Source: Hyphomicrobiales bacterium (GTDB taxonomy: Bacteria; Pseudomonadota; Alphaproteobacteria; Rhizobiales; Beijerinckiaceae). Taken from it: a DNA stretch of 64,000 bases. The stretch lies in contig UCLR01000011.1 in NCBI GenBank assembly GCA_900473415.1, positions 53,383-117,382 on the forward strand. The letters run 5' to 3'. The position numbers were made by a program, and so were the translations under genes. Below are positions 8,484-17,189 of this stretch, one piece after another; position 1 is the stretch's first letter, and the number at the start of each line of letters is the position of its first letter. The notes beneath the pieces are model-generated. The model was not told the DNA's origin. It saw only the letters and a list, made by a program, of their open reading frames with translations, and did no database searches.

Positions 8484-9218
8484 ATGTCCGCCATCCGCCT
8501 CACCGATCTGACATTGGGCTATGACCGCCACCCGGCGGTCCATCATCTCTCGGGCGAGATCGAGGCCGGGAGCCTCACCGCCATCGTCGGCCCGAATGGG
8601 GCCGGCAAGTCGACCCTGCTCAAGGGCATCGCCGGGGCGCTGGCGCCGCTGTCGGGCGGCATCGCGCTCGCCAAGGGCAAGCGCTTCGCCTATCTGCCGC
8701 AATCGGCCGATCTCGACCGCTCCTTCCCGATCCATGTCTACGATCTCGTCGCCATGGGCTTGTGGAACCGCGCCGGCATCTTCGGGCGTATTGGCGCGAA
8801 GGCTGCGCACAAGATCGAGCATGCCATCGCGGCGGTCGGTCTCACCGGCTTCGAGCGCCGGCCCATCGGCACGCTCTCGGGCGGGCAGATGCAGCGGGCG
8901 CTGTTTGCGCGCCTCCTGCTGCAGGATGCCGACGTGATCCTGCTCGACGAACCCTTCACGGCCATCGACGCGCGCACCACGGCCGATTTGCTGGAGCTGG
9001 TGCGGCGCTGGCACGGCGAGAGCCGCACCGTCGTCGCGGTGCTGCACGATATCGAGACCGTGCGGCAGGCCTTCCCGCAGACGCTGCTCCTGGCGCGCGA
9101 GGCTGTCGCCTGGGGCCAGACCGCGACGGTGCTGACGGCTGAGAATCTGCTGAAGGCGCGGCGCATGGTCGAGGCCTTCGACAGCCACGCCGCTCCCTGC
9201 CAGCGCGACGCGGCCTAG
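8484..9218 (+). CDS. znuC: Zinc ABC transporter ATP-binding protein
   Basis: A 244-residue ABC ATPase with Walker A GPNGAGKST (36-44), signature LSGGQ (131-135), Walker B VILLDEP (151-157) and the following H-loop (VLHDIE). It powers import of zinc through the ZnuB permease at the inner membrane. Manganese or iron are also transported by the wider family. Zinc is assigned from the neighbours: a ZnuA-like binding protein with a His/Asp loop, a CobW-type zinc GTPase and Zur-like operators. The gene follows the His-rich miniprotein and precedes znuB by 19 bases. Confidence 0.93.
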   Translation: MSAIRLTDLTLGYDRHPAVHHLSGEIEAGSLTAIVGPNGAGKSTLLKGIAGALAPLSGGIALAKGKRFAYLPQSADLDRSFPIHVYDLVAMGLWNRAGIFGRIGAKAAHKIEHAIAAVGLTGFERRPIGTLSGGQMQRALFARLLLQDADVILLDEPFTAIDARTTADLLELVRRWHGESRTVVAVLHDIETVRQAFPQTLLLAREAVAWGQTATVLTAENLLKARRMVEAFDSHAAPCQRDAA

Positions 9219-9237
9219 CGCCGCCGCGGGCCCGTCA

Positions 9238-10113
9238 ATGCTCTACGATCTTTTCATCGGCCCCTTCGCCGAGTTCGACTTCATGCGGCGCGCGCTGGTC
9301 GGCGTCGCGGCGCTCGCCGTCTCGGGCGCGCCGATCGGTGTCTTCCTGATGCTCCGGCGCATGAGCCTGACGGGCGATGCGATGGCTCATGCCATCCTGC
9401 CCGGCGCGGCGCTGGGCTATCTCGTCGCCGGCTTCTCGCTGCCGGCGATGACCATCGGCGGGCTCGCGGCCGGCTTTGCCGTGGCGCTGGCGGCAGGTGC
9501 CGTGGCGCGGGCGACGGTGCTGAAGGAGGATGCCTCGCTCGCCGCCTTCTACCTGATCTCGCTGGCGCTCGGCGTCACCATCGTCTCGCTGCGCGGCTCG
9601 GCCATCGACCTGCTGCATGTGCTGTTCGGCAATGTGTTGGCGCTGGACGATCAGGTGCTTCTGCTGCTCGCCGGTGTTGCGACCGTCTCCCTGCTAACGT
9701 TAGCTGCGCTCTATCGGCCGCTCGTGCTCGAATGCGTCGACCCCGGCTTCCTACGTTCGGTCAGCCGCTCGGGCGGCATCGTGCATCTGAGCTTCCTGGC
9801 GCTGGTCGTGCTCAATCTCGTCGCCGGCTTCCATGCGCTCGGCACGCTGCTCGCGGTCGGCATGATGATGCTGCCGGCGGCCGCGGCGCGCTTCTGGACG
9901 GCAGACATCACCCGGCTGCTGCTGCTGGCGGCCGGCTTCGGCATGGCGTCGGGCTATGCGGGCCTGGTCGTCTCCTATGCGGCGGGCTCGAGCCTGCCGG
10001 CAGGGCCTTCGATCATCCTGGCCGCCGGGGTGATCTATCTCGGCTCGCTCCTGCTCGGTTCGCAGGGCGGGCTTGCGCGACGCCTCTTGCCTCGCGCCCA
10101 TCTCCAGAGATAG
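9238..10113 (+). CDS. znuB: Zinc ABC transporter permease
   Basis: A 291-residue integral membrane protein of the ABC-3 family (ZnuB/MntB/SitD type) with about eight hydrophobic helices. The family motif region GDAMAHAILPGAALGYL is at about residues 45-61. It forms the channel of the ZnuABC importer. The gene is 19 bases after znuC. Its stop codon (10111-10113) shares one base with the Zur-like box, which implies that znuA downstream also has its own promoter. Confidence 0.92.
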   Translation: MLYDLFIGPFAEFDFMRRALVGVAALAVSGAPIGVFLMLRRMSLTGDAMAHAILPGAALGYLVAGFSLPAMTIGGLAAGFAVALAAGAVARATVLKEDASLAAFYLISLALGVTIVSLRGSAIDLLHVLFGNVLALDDQVLLLLAGVATVSLLTLAALYRPLVLECVDPGFLRSVSRSGGIVHLSFLALVVLNLVAGFHALGTLLAVGMMMLPAAAARFWTADITRLLLLAAGFGMASGYAGLVVSYAAGSSLPAGPSIILAAGVIYLGSLLLGSQGGLARRLLPRAHLQR

Positions 10114-10135
10114 AAACGTTATACCGTTACATTTC
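10113..10135. promoter_or_regulatory. Probable Zur operator in front of znuA
   Basis: GAAACGTTATACCGTTACATTTC is an interrupted palindrome with outer arms GAAA/TTTC and inner GT/AC, closely following the GAAATGTTATA-type Zur boxes of proteobacteria. It lies 12 bases before the znuA start codon and overlaps the znuB stop. Zinc-loaded Zur bound here would block znuA (and downstream cobW) transcription. Confidence 0.7.
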
Positions 10136-10146
10136 GGAGAAGCCCG

Positions 10147-11091
10147 ATGCAGCCCCGCCGCGCATTTCTCATCGCCAGCGTCGCCCTCGGGCTCGGCCTC
10201 GCCACCGCGCCCACGCGCGGCTTCACCCAGGAGAAGCTGCCGGTGGTGGCGAGCTTCTCGATCCTCGGCGATTTCGTGAAACAGGTCGGTGGTGACCGCA
10301 TCGCCGTCACCACGCTGGTCGGCCCGGATGGCGACGCCCATGTCTACGCACCGACGCCGGCTGATGCGAAGGCGATGGCGGCTGCCAAGCTCGTTGTCGT
10401 CAACGGGCTGCATTTCGAGGGCTGGCTGCCACGGCTGGTGAAGTCCTCCGGCACGAAGGCCGTGCTCGCCGAGGCGACAAAGGGCATCGCGCCGCTCGAG
10501 GCTGATGACGATCACGACGACCACGGCAAGGGCAAGGGCAAGGCGGGCCATGCCCATGACGATCCCCATGCTTGGCAGAACATCGCCAATGCCAAGATCT
10601 ACATCGTCAATATCCGCGACGCGCTGAGCGCGGCCGACCCGGCCGGCAAGGCGAGTTACGAGGCGAACGCCACCGCCTATCTCGCCGAGCTCGACACGCT
10701 GGAGGGCGAGGTGAAGGCCGCGATCGCGCGCATCCCCGCCGACCGGCGCAAGGCGATCACCACCCATGACGCCTTCGGCTATTTCGTGAAGGCCTATGGC
10801 ATCGAGTTCGTCGCGCCGCAGGGCGTCTCGACCGAGGCCGAGGCGTCGGCGCGTGATGTCGGCCGCATCATCCGGCAGGTGAAGGCCCAGAAAATCCCGG
10901 CCGTCTTCCTGGAAAACGTCACCAATCCGCGCCTCGTCGAGCAGATCGCGCGCGAAAGCGGGGCGAAGATCGGAGGGCGGCTCTTCTCCGATGCGCTCTC
11001 CGCAGCCTCGGGGCCGGCGGGGACTTACATCCGCATGATGAAGCACAATATAAGCGAGATCGAAAAGGCGCTCGCCGCCGGTCCGGCCTGA
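10147..11091 (+). CDS. znuA: Zinc ABC transporter substrate-binding protein
   Basis: A 314-residue cluster A-I periplasmic binding protein. The N-terminus (MQPRRAFLIASVALGLG) is a signal peptide, possibly twin-arginine. The expected metal ligands are present: His65 (GDAHVYAPT), His141, His207 (TTHDAFGYF) and Asp282 (LFSDAL). A charged His/Asp loop (about residues 119-141) is typical of zinc-specific ZnuA and absent from manganese-specific relatives. It captures zinc and delivers it to ZnuBC. A Zur-like box lies directly upstream, giving it separate zinc-controlled expression. Confidence 0.93.
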   Translation: MQPRRAFLIASVALGLGLATAPTRGFTQEKLPVVASFSILGDFVKQVGGDRIAVTTLVGPDGDAHVYAPTPADAKAMAAAKLVVVNGLHFEGWLPRLVKSSGTKAVLAEATKGIAPLEADDDHDDHGKGKGKAGHAHDDPHAWQNIANAKIYIVNIRDALSAADPAGKASYEANATAYLAELDTLEGEVKAAIARIPADRRKAITTHDAFGYFVKAYGIEFVAPQGVSTEAEASARDVGRIIRQVKAQKIPAVFLENVTNPRLVEQIARESGAKIGGRLFSDALSAASGPAGTYIRMMKHNISEIEKALAAGPA

Positions 11092-11136
11092 CAGGGCCGG
11101 CACCGTTTCCGCGTCACAGCCATCAGGTCGAAATCG

Positions 11137-12099
11137 ATGTCCGAGAAAATCCCCGTCACGGTGCTCACCGGCTATCTGGGCGCCGGCAAGACCACGCTCC
11201 TCAACCGCATCCTGACCGAGGACCACGGCAAGAAATTCGCCGTGATCGTCAACGAGTTCGGCGAGGCCGGCATCGATGGCGACCTCATCGTCGGCGCCGA
11301 CGAGGAAGTCTTCGAGATGAACAACGGCTGCATCTGCTGCACCGTCCGCGGCGACCTGATCCGCATCCTCGACGGGCTGATGAAGCGCAAGGGCAAGTTC
11401 GACGCGATCATCGTCGAGACGACGGGGCTGGCCGATCCCGCCCCCGTCGCGCAGACCTTCTTCGTCGACCAGGATGTCGGCGACGCGACCCGCCTCGACG
11501 CGGTTGTCACCGTCACCGATGCGAAGTGGCTGAAGGACCGGCTGAAGGATGCGCCGGAGGCGAAGAACCAGATCGCTTTCGCCGACGTCATCATCCTCAA
11601 CAAGACCGATCTGGTGACGGCGGAAGAGCTTGCCGACGTCGAGGCGGCGATCCGCGCGATCAACCCCTATGCCAAGCTGCACAAGGCCGAGCGCGCCAAT
11701 GTCGACATCGCCGCGCTGCTCGACCGCAATGCCTTCGATCTCGACCGCATCCTCGACATCGAGCCGGATTTCCTCGAGGCCGGCCATCATCATCACCATG
11801 CCGAGGATGTGCGCTCGTTCTCCTTCACGCTCCCGGGCGATGTCGATCCGGAGAAGTTCATGCCGTGGATCAACGATATCGCGCAGATCCAGGGGCCGAA
11901 CATCCTGCGCTCCAAGGGCATCCTCTCCTTCAAGGACGAGCCGCGCCGCTTCGTCTTCCAGGGCGTTCACATGATCCTGGACGGCGATCTCCAGCGCGAC
12001 TGGAAGCCGGGCGAGAAACGCGAGAGCCGTCTCGTCTTCATCGGGCGGGGTCTCAACGAGAATGAACTGCGCAAGGGGTTTGAAGCCTGCGCGGCCTGA
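11137..12099 (+). CDS. CobW/COG0523-type GTPase, likely zinc chaperone
   Basis: A 320-residue G3E GTPase. The P-loop is GYLGAGKTT (12-20), the metal-binding CxCC motif is C65-I-C67-C68 in NNGCICCTV, the NKTD base-recognition motif is at 155-158, and a five-His run (217-221) sits before the C-terminal CobW domain. Members beside zinc uptake genes are low-zinc metallochaperones that hand zinc to client enzymes. The gene lies 45 bases after znuA and is presumably read from the same Zur-controlled promoter. A cobalamin role is unlikely because no cob genes are nearby. Confidence 0.9.
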   Translation: MSEKIPVTVLTGYLGAGKTTLLNRILTEDHGKKFAVIVNEFGEAGIDGDLIVGADEEVFEMNNGCICCTVRGDLIRILDGLMKRKGKFDAIIVETTGLADPAPVAQTFFVDQDVGDATRLDAVVTVTDAKWLKDRLKDAPEAKNQIAFADVIILNKTDLVTAEELADVEAAIRAINPYAKLHKAERANVDIAALLDRNAFDLDRILDIEPDFLEAGHHHHHAEDVRSFSFTLPGDVDPEKFMPWINDIAQIQGPNILRSKGILSFKDEPRRFVFQGVHMILDGDLQRDWKPGEKRESRLVFIGRGLNENELRKGFEACAA

Positions 12100-12114
12100 G
12101 CTAGACCCAGCGGC

Positions 12115-13122
12115 ATGACTACGCTGAACCAACCGACCTCGCTGCGCGAGCACGTCACGCCGATCGCGGCCGAGACCCATGTCGTTTCCGCCCAGTGGGT
12201 GAAGCAGGGGCTCATGCTCGCGCTCGCCGACGGGCGGGTGCTGCGCTGGCGCGACGGCGCGGCCGCCTTCGTCGAGGCCCATGCCGGCGGCATCCTCTGC
12301 GCCATCGGCGACGGCGAGCGGCTGATCTCCGGCGGCGATGACGGGCGTCTCGTCGCGACGGGCTTCGAAGGCGAGCCGGTCGAGATCGCGAAAGACCCCA
12401 AGCGGCGCTGGATCGACGCGATCACGCTGTCAGGCTCCGGCAATCTCGCCTGGAACAACGGCAAGACCGTGCAGGCCCGCGACGAGAAGGGCCGCGTCCG
12501 CACGCTGGAGGCGGCGAGTACGCCGCAGGGCCTCGTCTTCGCGCCGAAGGGCTATCGCCTCGCCATCGCCCAGATGAACGGCGTCTCGCTCTGGTATCCG
12601 AACACCGAGGCGAAGCCGGAATTCCTGGAGTGGAAGGGCTCGCATCTCGACGCGAACTGGTCGCCGGACGGGCGCTTCATCGTCACCTCCATGCAGGAGA
12701 ATGCGCTGCATGGCTGGAAGCTCGGCGACAAGCCGAGTCATATGCGCATGACCGGCTACCCGGCCAAGCCGCGCTCACTCTCCTGGTCGCATGACGGCTT
12801 ATGGCTCGCTTCCAGCGGCGCGGACGGCGCGATCGTCTGGCCCTTCCAGGGCGACGGCCCGCAGGGCAAGGCGCCGCGCGAATGCGGCGTGCGCCATGCC
12901 CGCGTCACCCGTGTCGCCTTCCATCCCGGCGCGCTGGTGCTGGCCATCGGCTATGACGATGGCTGCATCCTCATGGTGCGGCTGACGGACGGCTCGGAGC
13001 TTCTGGTGCGGCCGCCCGAGCGCGGCAGCGGCATCAGCGCCTTCGCCTGGGACAAGGCCGGCAAGCGGCTCGCCTTCGGCGCCGAGGACGGCGCCGCCGG
13101 CGTGCTCGTCCTGCCGAGCTAG
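12115..13122 (+). CDS. WD40-repeat beta-propeller protein in the zinc operon
   Basis: A 335-residue protein with recurrent WD40-like blades, for example ANWSPDGRFIVTSMQENAL, LSWSHDGLWLASSGADGAI and VAFHPGALVLAIGYDDG. No signal peptide is seen, so it is probably a cytosolic scaffold. It begins 16 bases after the cobW-type gene and is very likely in the same transcript. The pairing of this WD40 protein with a CobW GTPase at zinc loci is known in rhizobia-like bacteria, but its partner and role are not established. It may bind the GTPase or a client protein. Confidence 0.85.
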   Translation: MTTLNQPTSLREHVTPIAAETHVVSAQWVKQGLMLALADGRVLRWRDGAAAFVEAHAGGILCAIGDGERLISGGDDGRLVATGFEGEPVEIAKDPKRRWIDAITLSGSGNLAWNNGKTVQARDEKGRVRTLEAASTPQGLVFAPKGYRLAIAQMNGVSLWYPNTEAKPEFLEWKGSHLDANWSPDGRFIVTSMQENALHGWKLGDKPSHMRMTGYPAKPRSLSWSHDGLWLASSGADGAIVWPFQGDGPQGKAPRECGVRHARVTRVAFHPGALVLAIGYDDGCILMVRLTDGSELLVRPPERGSGISAFAWDKAGKRLAFGAEDGAAGVLVLPS

Positions 13123-13129
13123 AGCGACG

Positions 13130-13426
13130 ATGCGCCTCGGCCTCTTCGGCAGGACGGCGGCGCGCAAGGGCGACGATGCGAAAGCTCTGGCGAAGACGGC
13201 GGCCGAGCGGCTGAAGGGGCAGGTGCGAGCGCTGCTCGGCTTCGACGAGACGGTGGCGGTCGCGGTCAACGAGATCCTTTGCGCCGACCCGGCCTGTCCC
13301 GGCAGCGAGACCGTGATCCTGGTGATGAAGCCTGGCGAGAAGACGCGAGCCTTCAAGCTCCAGATGGCGATGGATGAGGTAACGCCGGAGGCGCTCGAAG
13401 AAGCGCTCCGTCATACTCGGGCTTGA
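13130..13426 (+). CDS. Conserved small protein with a two-Cys motif, end of zinc operon
   Basis: The product has 98 residues, beginning 8 bases after the WD40 gene. A basic N-terminus is followed by an alpha/beta-looking segment with two Cys (VNEILCADPACPGSETVILVM, about residues 46-66), which could ligate zinc. No enzyme family is recognised with confidence. Position in the operon suggests a zinc-related role. The stop codon TGA (13424-13426) lies inside the left arm of a palindromic repeat, so the last three residues are encoded by repeat DNA. Confidence 0.7.
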   Translation: MRLGLFGRTAARKGDDAKALAKTAAERLKGQVRALLGFDETVAVAVNEILCADPACPGSETVILVMKPGEKTRAFKLQMAMDEVTPEALEEALRHTRA

Positions 13427-13483
13427 CCCGAGCATCTCTGAAAACCAGCGCTCTGGTCATGAGGTTCTCGGGTCAAGCCCGAG
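13416..13483. repeat. Paired palindromic intergenic repeat, bidirectional terminator candidate
   Basis: CTCGGGCTTGACCCGAG (13416-13432) and its exact reverse complement CTCGGGTCAAGCCCGAG (13467-13483) face each other across 34 bases. Each arm is itself a 6-bp stem with a 5-base loop, so the DNA can fold as two small hairpins or one large one. It lies between two convergent genes and so could end transcripts from both sides. A related element is at 24536-24623, which marks it as a dispersed family. Confidence 0.75.
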
Positions 13484-13503
13484 AGTGACGCCCTGTCAGG
13501 TTC

Positions 13504-14328
13504 TCAGGGCTTCAACCCGGTCGGCAGGGCTGTAGCCTCGGCCCTCAGCACGATCCCGACCCGGCGGTTATAGGGCAGGTAGGGATTGTCCTTGATCAGC
13601 GGCTCGGTGTCGCCCTTGCCGGTGATGGACAGGAAGCGCTCGGCCGGCACGCCGGCGTTGGCGAGGATCTCGCGGACGGCGTTGGCGCGCGCGATCGAGA
13701 GGCCCCAGAGGTCGCCCTCGGGCGCCGTGCCCGGGCGGGGCGTTGCGGCGTGGCCGGAGATCGCGACCTTGTTGGGCATGCGCCGGAGCGTCGGGGCCAC
13801 GGCTGCGAGCACCTTGCGCATGCGCTCGTTGGGCTGGGCCGAACCCGCGTCGAACATGGCGCGACCTTCCTGGTCGACGAGTTGGACGTCGAGGCCTTCG
13901 TCCGTGACTTCGATCAGGACGTTGCGGGAAAGCTCGGTGATCTCCGGCATCTCGCGCAGCGCCTGCCGCAGCGAGGCGGCTGCGAGCGCGAAGCCGCGAT
14001 CGTGCGTGGCCGAGATCAGGCCCTCTTCCTTCTGTGTGTTCTGGTTGGGCGCGGTCCGGTCGGAAGCGTCCTGGAGCGGCTTGATGTAGGCGTTCTTGAT
14101 GTGGGTCTTGGTCGGGATGCCGTCGACCTCGACGATGCCGGAGAGACGGACGTCCGGCTGGTTGCCGAAGGCCTCGCGCATCGAGCCGGCGACGATCTGC
14201 AGCTTCTGCTTGTCCTGGGTGGAGTAGGCCGCCACCATGACGAAGAAGCTCATCAGCAGCGCCATGAGATCGGCGAAGGTCACGAACCAGCCGTGACCGC
14301 CATGGCCTCCACCCTTCTTGCGCGCCAT
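13504..14328 (-). CDS. MotB-like stator/OmpA-family protein
   Basis: A 274-residue protein with a short cytoplasmic N-terminus and one membrane helix containing the conserved proton-site Asp (Asp20 in VTFADLMALLMSFFVM). The C-terminal OmpA-like peptidoglycan-binding domain (about residues 185-265) includes ISGHAATPRPG and RANAVREILANAG. With the MotA-like protein encoded just upstream it would form an ion-driven stator. No other flagellar genes are in the window, so the unit may serve flagella encoded elsewhere or be a stand-alone energised complex. It starts 14 bases after the motA-like stop. Confidence 0.87.
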   Translation of the reverse strand: MARKKGGGHGGHGWFVTFADLMALLMSFFVMVAAYSTQDKQKLQIVAGSMREAFGNQPDVRLSGIVEVDGIPTKTHIKNAYIKPLQDASDRTAPNQNTQKEEGLISATHDRGFALAAASLRQALREMPEITELSRNVLIEVTDEGLDVQLVDQEGRAMFDAGSAQPNERMRKVLAAVAPTLRRMPNKVAISGHAATPRPGTAPEGDLWGLSIARANAVREILANAGVPAERFLSITGKGDTEPLIKDNPYLPYNRRVGIVLRAEATALPTGLKP

Positions 14329-14342
14329 CGCTCAGGGTCCCG

Positions 14343-15113
14343 TCAGGCCGCTTCCGCCAGCTCTTCCCGATGGTGATCGGGCAGATAGGCGAGCAGCATC
14401 TCCCGCACCAGCGTCGGGCTCTTGTTGTCGCGCATCTGCAGCACGCCATCGATGATCAGCGTGCGCGAGATCTCCTCCTCCTCGAGCTTGACGTGCAGCT
14501 TGTCGGCCAGCGGCAGGGTCAGCATGTTGGCGACCAGCGCGCCGTAGAGGGTTGCAAGCAGCGCCGTCGCCATGGCGGGGCCGAGCTTGGCCGGGTCCGA
14601 CATGTTGGCGAACATGCCGACCATGCCGATGATGGTGCCGATCATGCCCCAGGCGGGAGCGCAGTCGCCGATGGCGCGATAGACCTTGGAGCCTTCGTCG
14701 AGCCGCTGCAGGAAATTGTCGCGGTCGCGCTCCATCGTCTCGCGGATGAAGTCCTTGTCGTAGCCGTCGGCGATGTAGCGCAGGCCCTGCTGCAGGAAGG
14801 GGTCGGAAACCTCGGCGCCCTCGAGCGCGACCGGGCCGCTCTTGCGCGCGATCTCGGCGACGCGGGTGATCTCCTCGATCAGCTCGCGCGGATTGTTCGA
14901 GCGCATGGTGAAGGCGAAGCGCAGCCCCATCGGCAGGCCGTGCAGGATCACCGAGAAGGGAAAGCGCAGCATTGTCGCGGCCGAGGAGCCGCCGAAAATG
15001 ATGATCGCGGCGTGCTTGTCCCAATAGAAGGCGAAGTTGCCGCCGTCGATGATGATCAGCGTGACGATCGTGGCGATACCGCCGATGACGCCGACGCCGG
15101 TTGCGATATCCAT
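14343..15113 (-). CDS. MotA/PomA-like stator channel protein
   Basis: The product has 256 residues when started at 15113 (MDIATGVG), where AAGGTG provides a ribosome site; an upstream start would add 22 residues with a poor leader. It has four expected hydrophobic segments: two near the N-terminus (residues 5-25 and 35-55) and two near 145-200, including PAWGMIGTIIGMVGMF and LATLYGALVANMLTLPL. A cytoplasmic loop with basic and acidic residues lies between them. The short PomA-like architecture pairs with the MotB-like gene downstream. Confidence 0.87.
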   Translation of the reverse strand: MDIATGVGVIGGIATIVTLIIIDGGNFAFYWDKHAAIIIFGGSSAATMLRFPFSVILHGLPMGLRFAFTMRSNNPRELIEEITRVAEIARKSGPVALEGAEVSDPFLQQGLRYIADGYDKDFIRETMERDRDNFLQRLDEGSKVYRAIGDCAPAWGMIGTIIGMVGMFANMSDPAKLGPAMATALLATLYGALVANMLTLPLADKLHVKLEEEEISRTLIIDGVLQMRDNKSPTLVREMLLAYLPDHHREELAEAA

Positions 15114-15251
15114 GACACACCTTGGAGTGCGGCGGCCACCGCAACCGGGGCGCCTCGTATTCGCAGTCGCGGTAACCATAGGTGCGGTGGATTAAAGGAA
15201 GCGTTAAGCCTGTCCCTTCGCGTCGGAGGTCGGATCGGGTAAGGATTCGGA

Positions 15252-17066
15252 ATGTCGTTGCTGTCGCTCTATGCCCGTGTCCTCGGTGAACTCGGTCCGG
15301 AAAGGCGGCTGGGCGTCATTCTGGCGCTGGCCAATATCCTGCTGGCCGGCGTCGCCTTTGCCGAGCCGATGCTGTTCGGCGCGCTGATCGACCGGCTGAC
15401 CACGATCCAGTCCTCCGGCCAGGCGCTGAGCTGGAGCAGCGTCAATGTGCTGATCTTCGCCTGGGTCGGCTTCGGCCTCACCAATATTGTCGTAGGTGTC
15501 ATCGTCGCGCTGAATGCCGACCGGCTCGCCCATCGCTCGCGGCTCGCCGTGATGGCGCGCTATTTCGAGCACGCGCTCTCGCTGCCGCTCGCCTATCACA
15601 CCCAGACCCATTCCGGCCGCGTGCTCAAGGTGATGCTCGACGGCACGAACGCGATGTGGGCGCTCTGGCTTTCCTTCTTCCGCGAGCATTGCGCCTCGGC
15701 GGTCGCGCTGTTCGTGCTCCTGCCCTTCACGATCTGGAAGAACTGGCAGCTTGGCCTGCTGCTGATCGGTCTGGTGGTGCTGTTCGGCTCGCTCACCGCC
15801 TTCGTGCTGCGCAAGACGGACCGGCTGCAGAGCAATGTCGAGACCTATCATTCCAGCCTGGCCGAACGGGCTTCGGACGCGCTCGGCAACGTGCCGGTGA
15901 TCCAGAGCTTCACCCGCGTCGAGGCCGAGGTGCGCGGCCTGCGCTCGACCATGGCTAGCCTGCTCGACGCGCAGCTGCCGGTGCTGTCCTGGTGGGCGGT
16001 GGCCAATGTGGCGACGCGGGCGTCGGCGACGCTGACCGTGCTGCTGATCTTCGTCGTCGGCACCTGGCTCCTGATGCACGGCCAGACGACGGTCGGCGAG
16101 ATCGTCACCTTCATGGGCTTCGCGACGATGCTGGTCGGACGGCTCGAGCAGATCGTCGGCTTCGTCAACTTCATCTTCATGCAGGCGCCGAAGATGCGGG
16201 AGTTCTTCGAGGTGCTCGACACGCTGCCGAGCGTGCGCGACCCGGCGAACGCCAAGGATCCCGGCCGGCTGATCGGCGCGGTCGCCTTCGAGGACGTCTC
16301 CTTCTCCTATGACGGGAAACGCGCCGCCGTGCGCGACGTCTCCTTCTCGGTGAAGCCCGGCGAGACGATCGCCGTCGTCGGCTCGACCGGCTCAGGCAAG
16401 TCGACGACGCTAGGGCTCTTGCACCGCGCCTTCGACCCGCAATCGGGGCGGATCGTCATCGACGGCATGGATATCCGCGAGATCTCTCTCATCTCGCTCC
16501 GGCGCAATATCGGCGTCGTCTTCCAGGAACCGATGCTGTTCGCGCGCTCGATCCGCGAGAACCTGCTCGTCGGCAAGCCTGACGCCACCGATGCCGAGAT
16601 GATGCAGGCGCTCGACCGCGCCCAGGCGACCGAGGTGATGGCGCGCCAGACCGACGGGCTCGATACCCTCGTGGGCGAGCGCGGCCGCACGCTTTCGGGC
16701 GGCGAGCGCCAGCGCCTTTCGATCGCCCGCGCGCTGCTCAAGAACCCGCCGGTCCTGATCCTCGACGAGGCGACCTCGGCGCTGGACGCCGCAACCGAGG
16801 TCAAGCTGCAGAAGGCGCTGGAAGAGGTGATGAAGGGCCGCACCACCTTCGTCATCGCGCACCGGCTGGCGACGATCCGCAATGCCGACCGCATCCTCGT
16901 CTTCGAGAAAGGCGAGGTCGAAGAGATGGGCACCTTCGACGAGCTCGTCGCCAAGGGCGGGCGCTTCGCAGCGCTGGCGCGGGCGCAATATCTCGTCACC
17001 GACAAGCCGGCCATGCCCATCGAAAGCGAGCCGAGCGCGCTGGCCCAGAAGATCGCTCCGGTCTGA
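15252..17066 (+). CDS. ndvA: Cyclic beta-glucan exporter, ABC ATPase-permease
   Basis: A 604-residue half-transporter: six membrane helices in the first 300 residues, then an ABC ATPase with Walker [10 protein letters not shown] (377-385), signature LSGGERQR near 478 and Walker [14 protein letters not shown] near 503. Overall sequence and length match the NdvA/ChvA family, which exports cyclic beta-1,2-glucan to the periplasm for osmotic adaptation and host interaction. The ndvB synthase gene is not in the window. A generic MsbA-like exporter is the alternative, but the N-terminal [20 protein letters not shown] segment is typical of NdvA. Confidence 0.88.
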   Translation: MSLLSLYARVLGELGPERRLGVILALANILLAGVAFAEPMLFGALIDRLTTIQSSGQALSWSSVNVLIFAWVGFGLTNIVVGVIVALNADRLAHRSRLAVMARYFEHALSLPLAYHTQTHSGRVLKVMLDGTNAMWALWLSFFREHCASAVALFVLLPFTIWKNWQLGLLLIGLVVLFGSLTAFVLRKTDRLQSNVETYHSSLAERASDALGNVPVIQSFTRVEAEVRGLRSTMASLLDAQLPVLSWWAVANVATRASATLTVLLIFVVGTWLLMHGQTTVGEIVTFMGFATMLVGRLEQIVGFVNFIFMQAPKMREFFEVLDTLPSVRDPANAKDPGRLIGAVAFEDVSFSYDGKRAAVRDVSFSVKPGETIAVVGSTGSGKSTTLGLLHRAFDPQSGRIVIDGMDIREISLISLRRNIGVVFQEPMLFARSIRENLLVGKPDATDAEMMQALDRAQATEVMARQTDGLDTLVGERGRTLSGGERQRLSIARALLKNPPVLILDEATSALDAATEVKLQKALEEVMKGRTTFVIAHRLATIRNADRILVFEKGEVEEMGTFDELVAKGGRFAALARAQYLVTDKPAMPIESEPSALAQKIAPV

Positions 17067-17078
17067 CCGGCCGACATC

Positions 17079-17138
17079 GGAAAGGCGCTTCACGAGGACC
17101 GCTCGCAACCTCAGGCGTTGCGCCGGTGTCGCCTTTCC
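17079..17138 (+). other. Structured leader upstream of the ChaA-like antiporter
   Basis: GGAAAGGCG (17079-17087) and CGCCTTTCC (17130-17138) form a 9-bp stem enclosing an inner GCAAC/GTTGC stem (17105-17109 and 17117-17121). It follows the ndvA stop and precedes the antiporter gene. It could be a terminator remnant or a regulatory leader. There is no T-tract after the stem. It matches no riboswitch class that I can recognise. Confidence 0.4.
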
Positions 17139-17189
17139 CGCTTAGTAGGTCACGCCTTCCTGCAACAGATTGCGCGCGTGACGACGACG

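Noticed and set aside
9751..12282. An 843-residue minus-strand frame across znuB, znuA and the CobW-type gene
   Set aside because: An antisense shadow of three well-supported genes with no recognisable domain.
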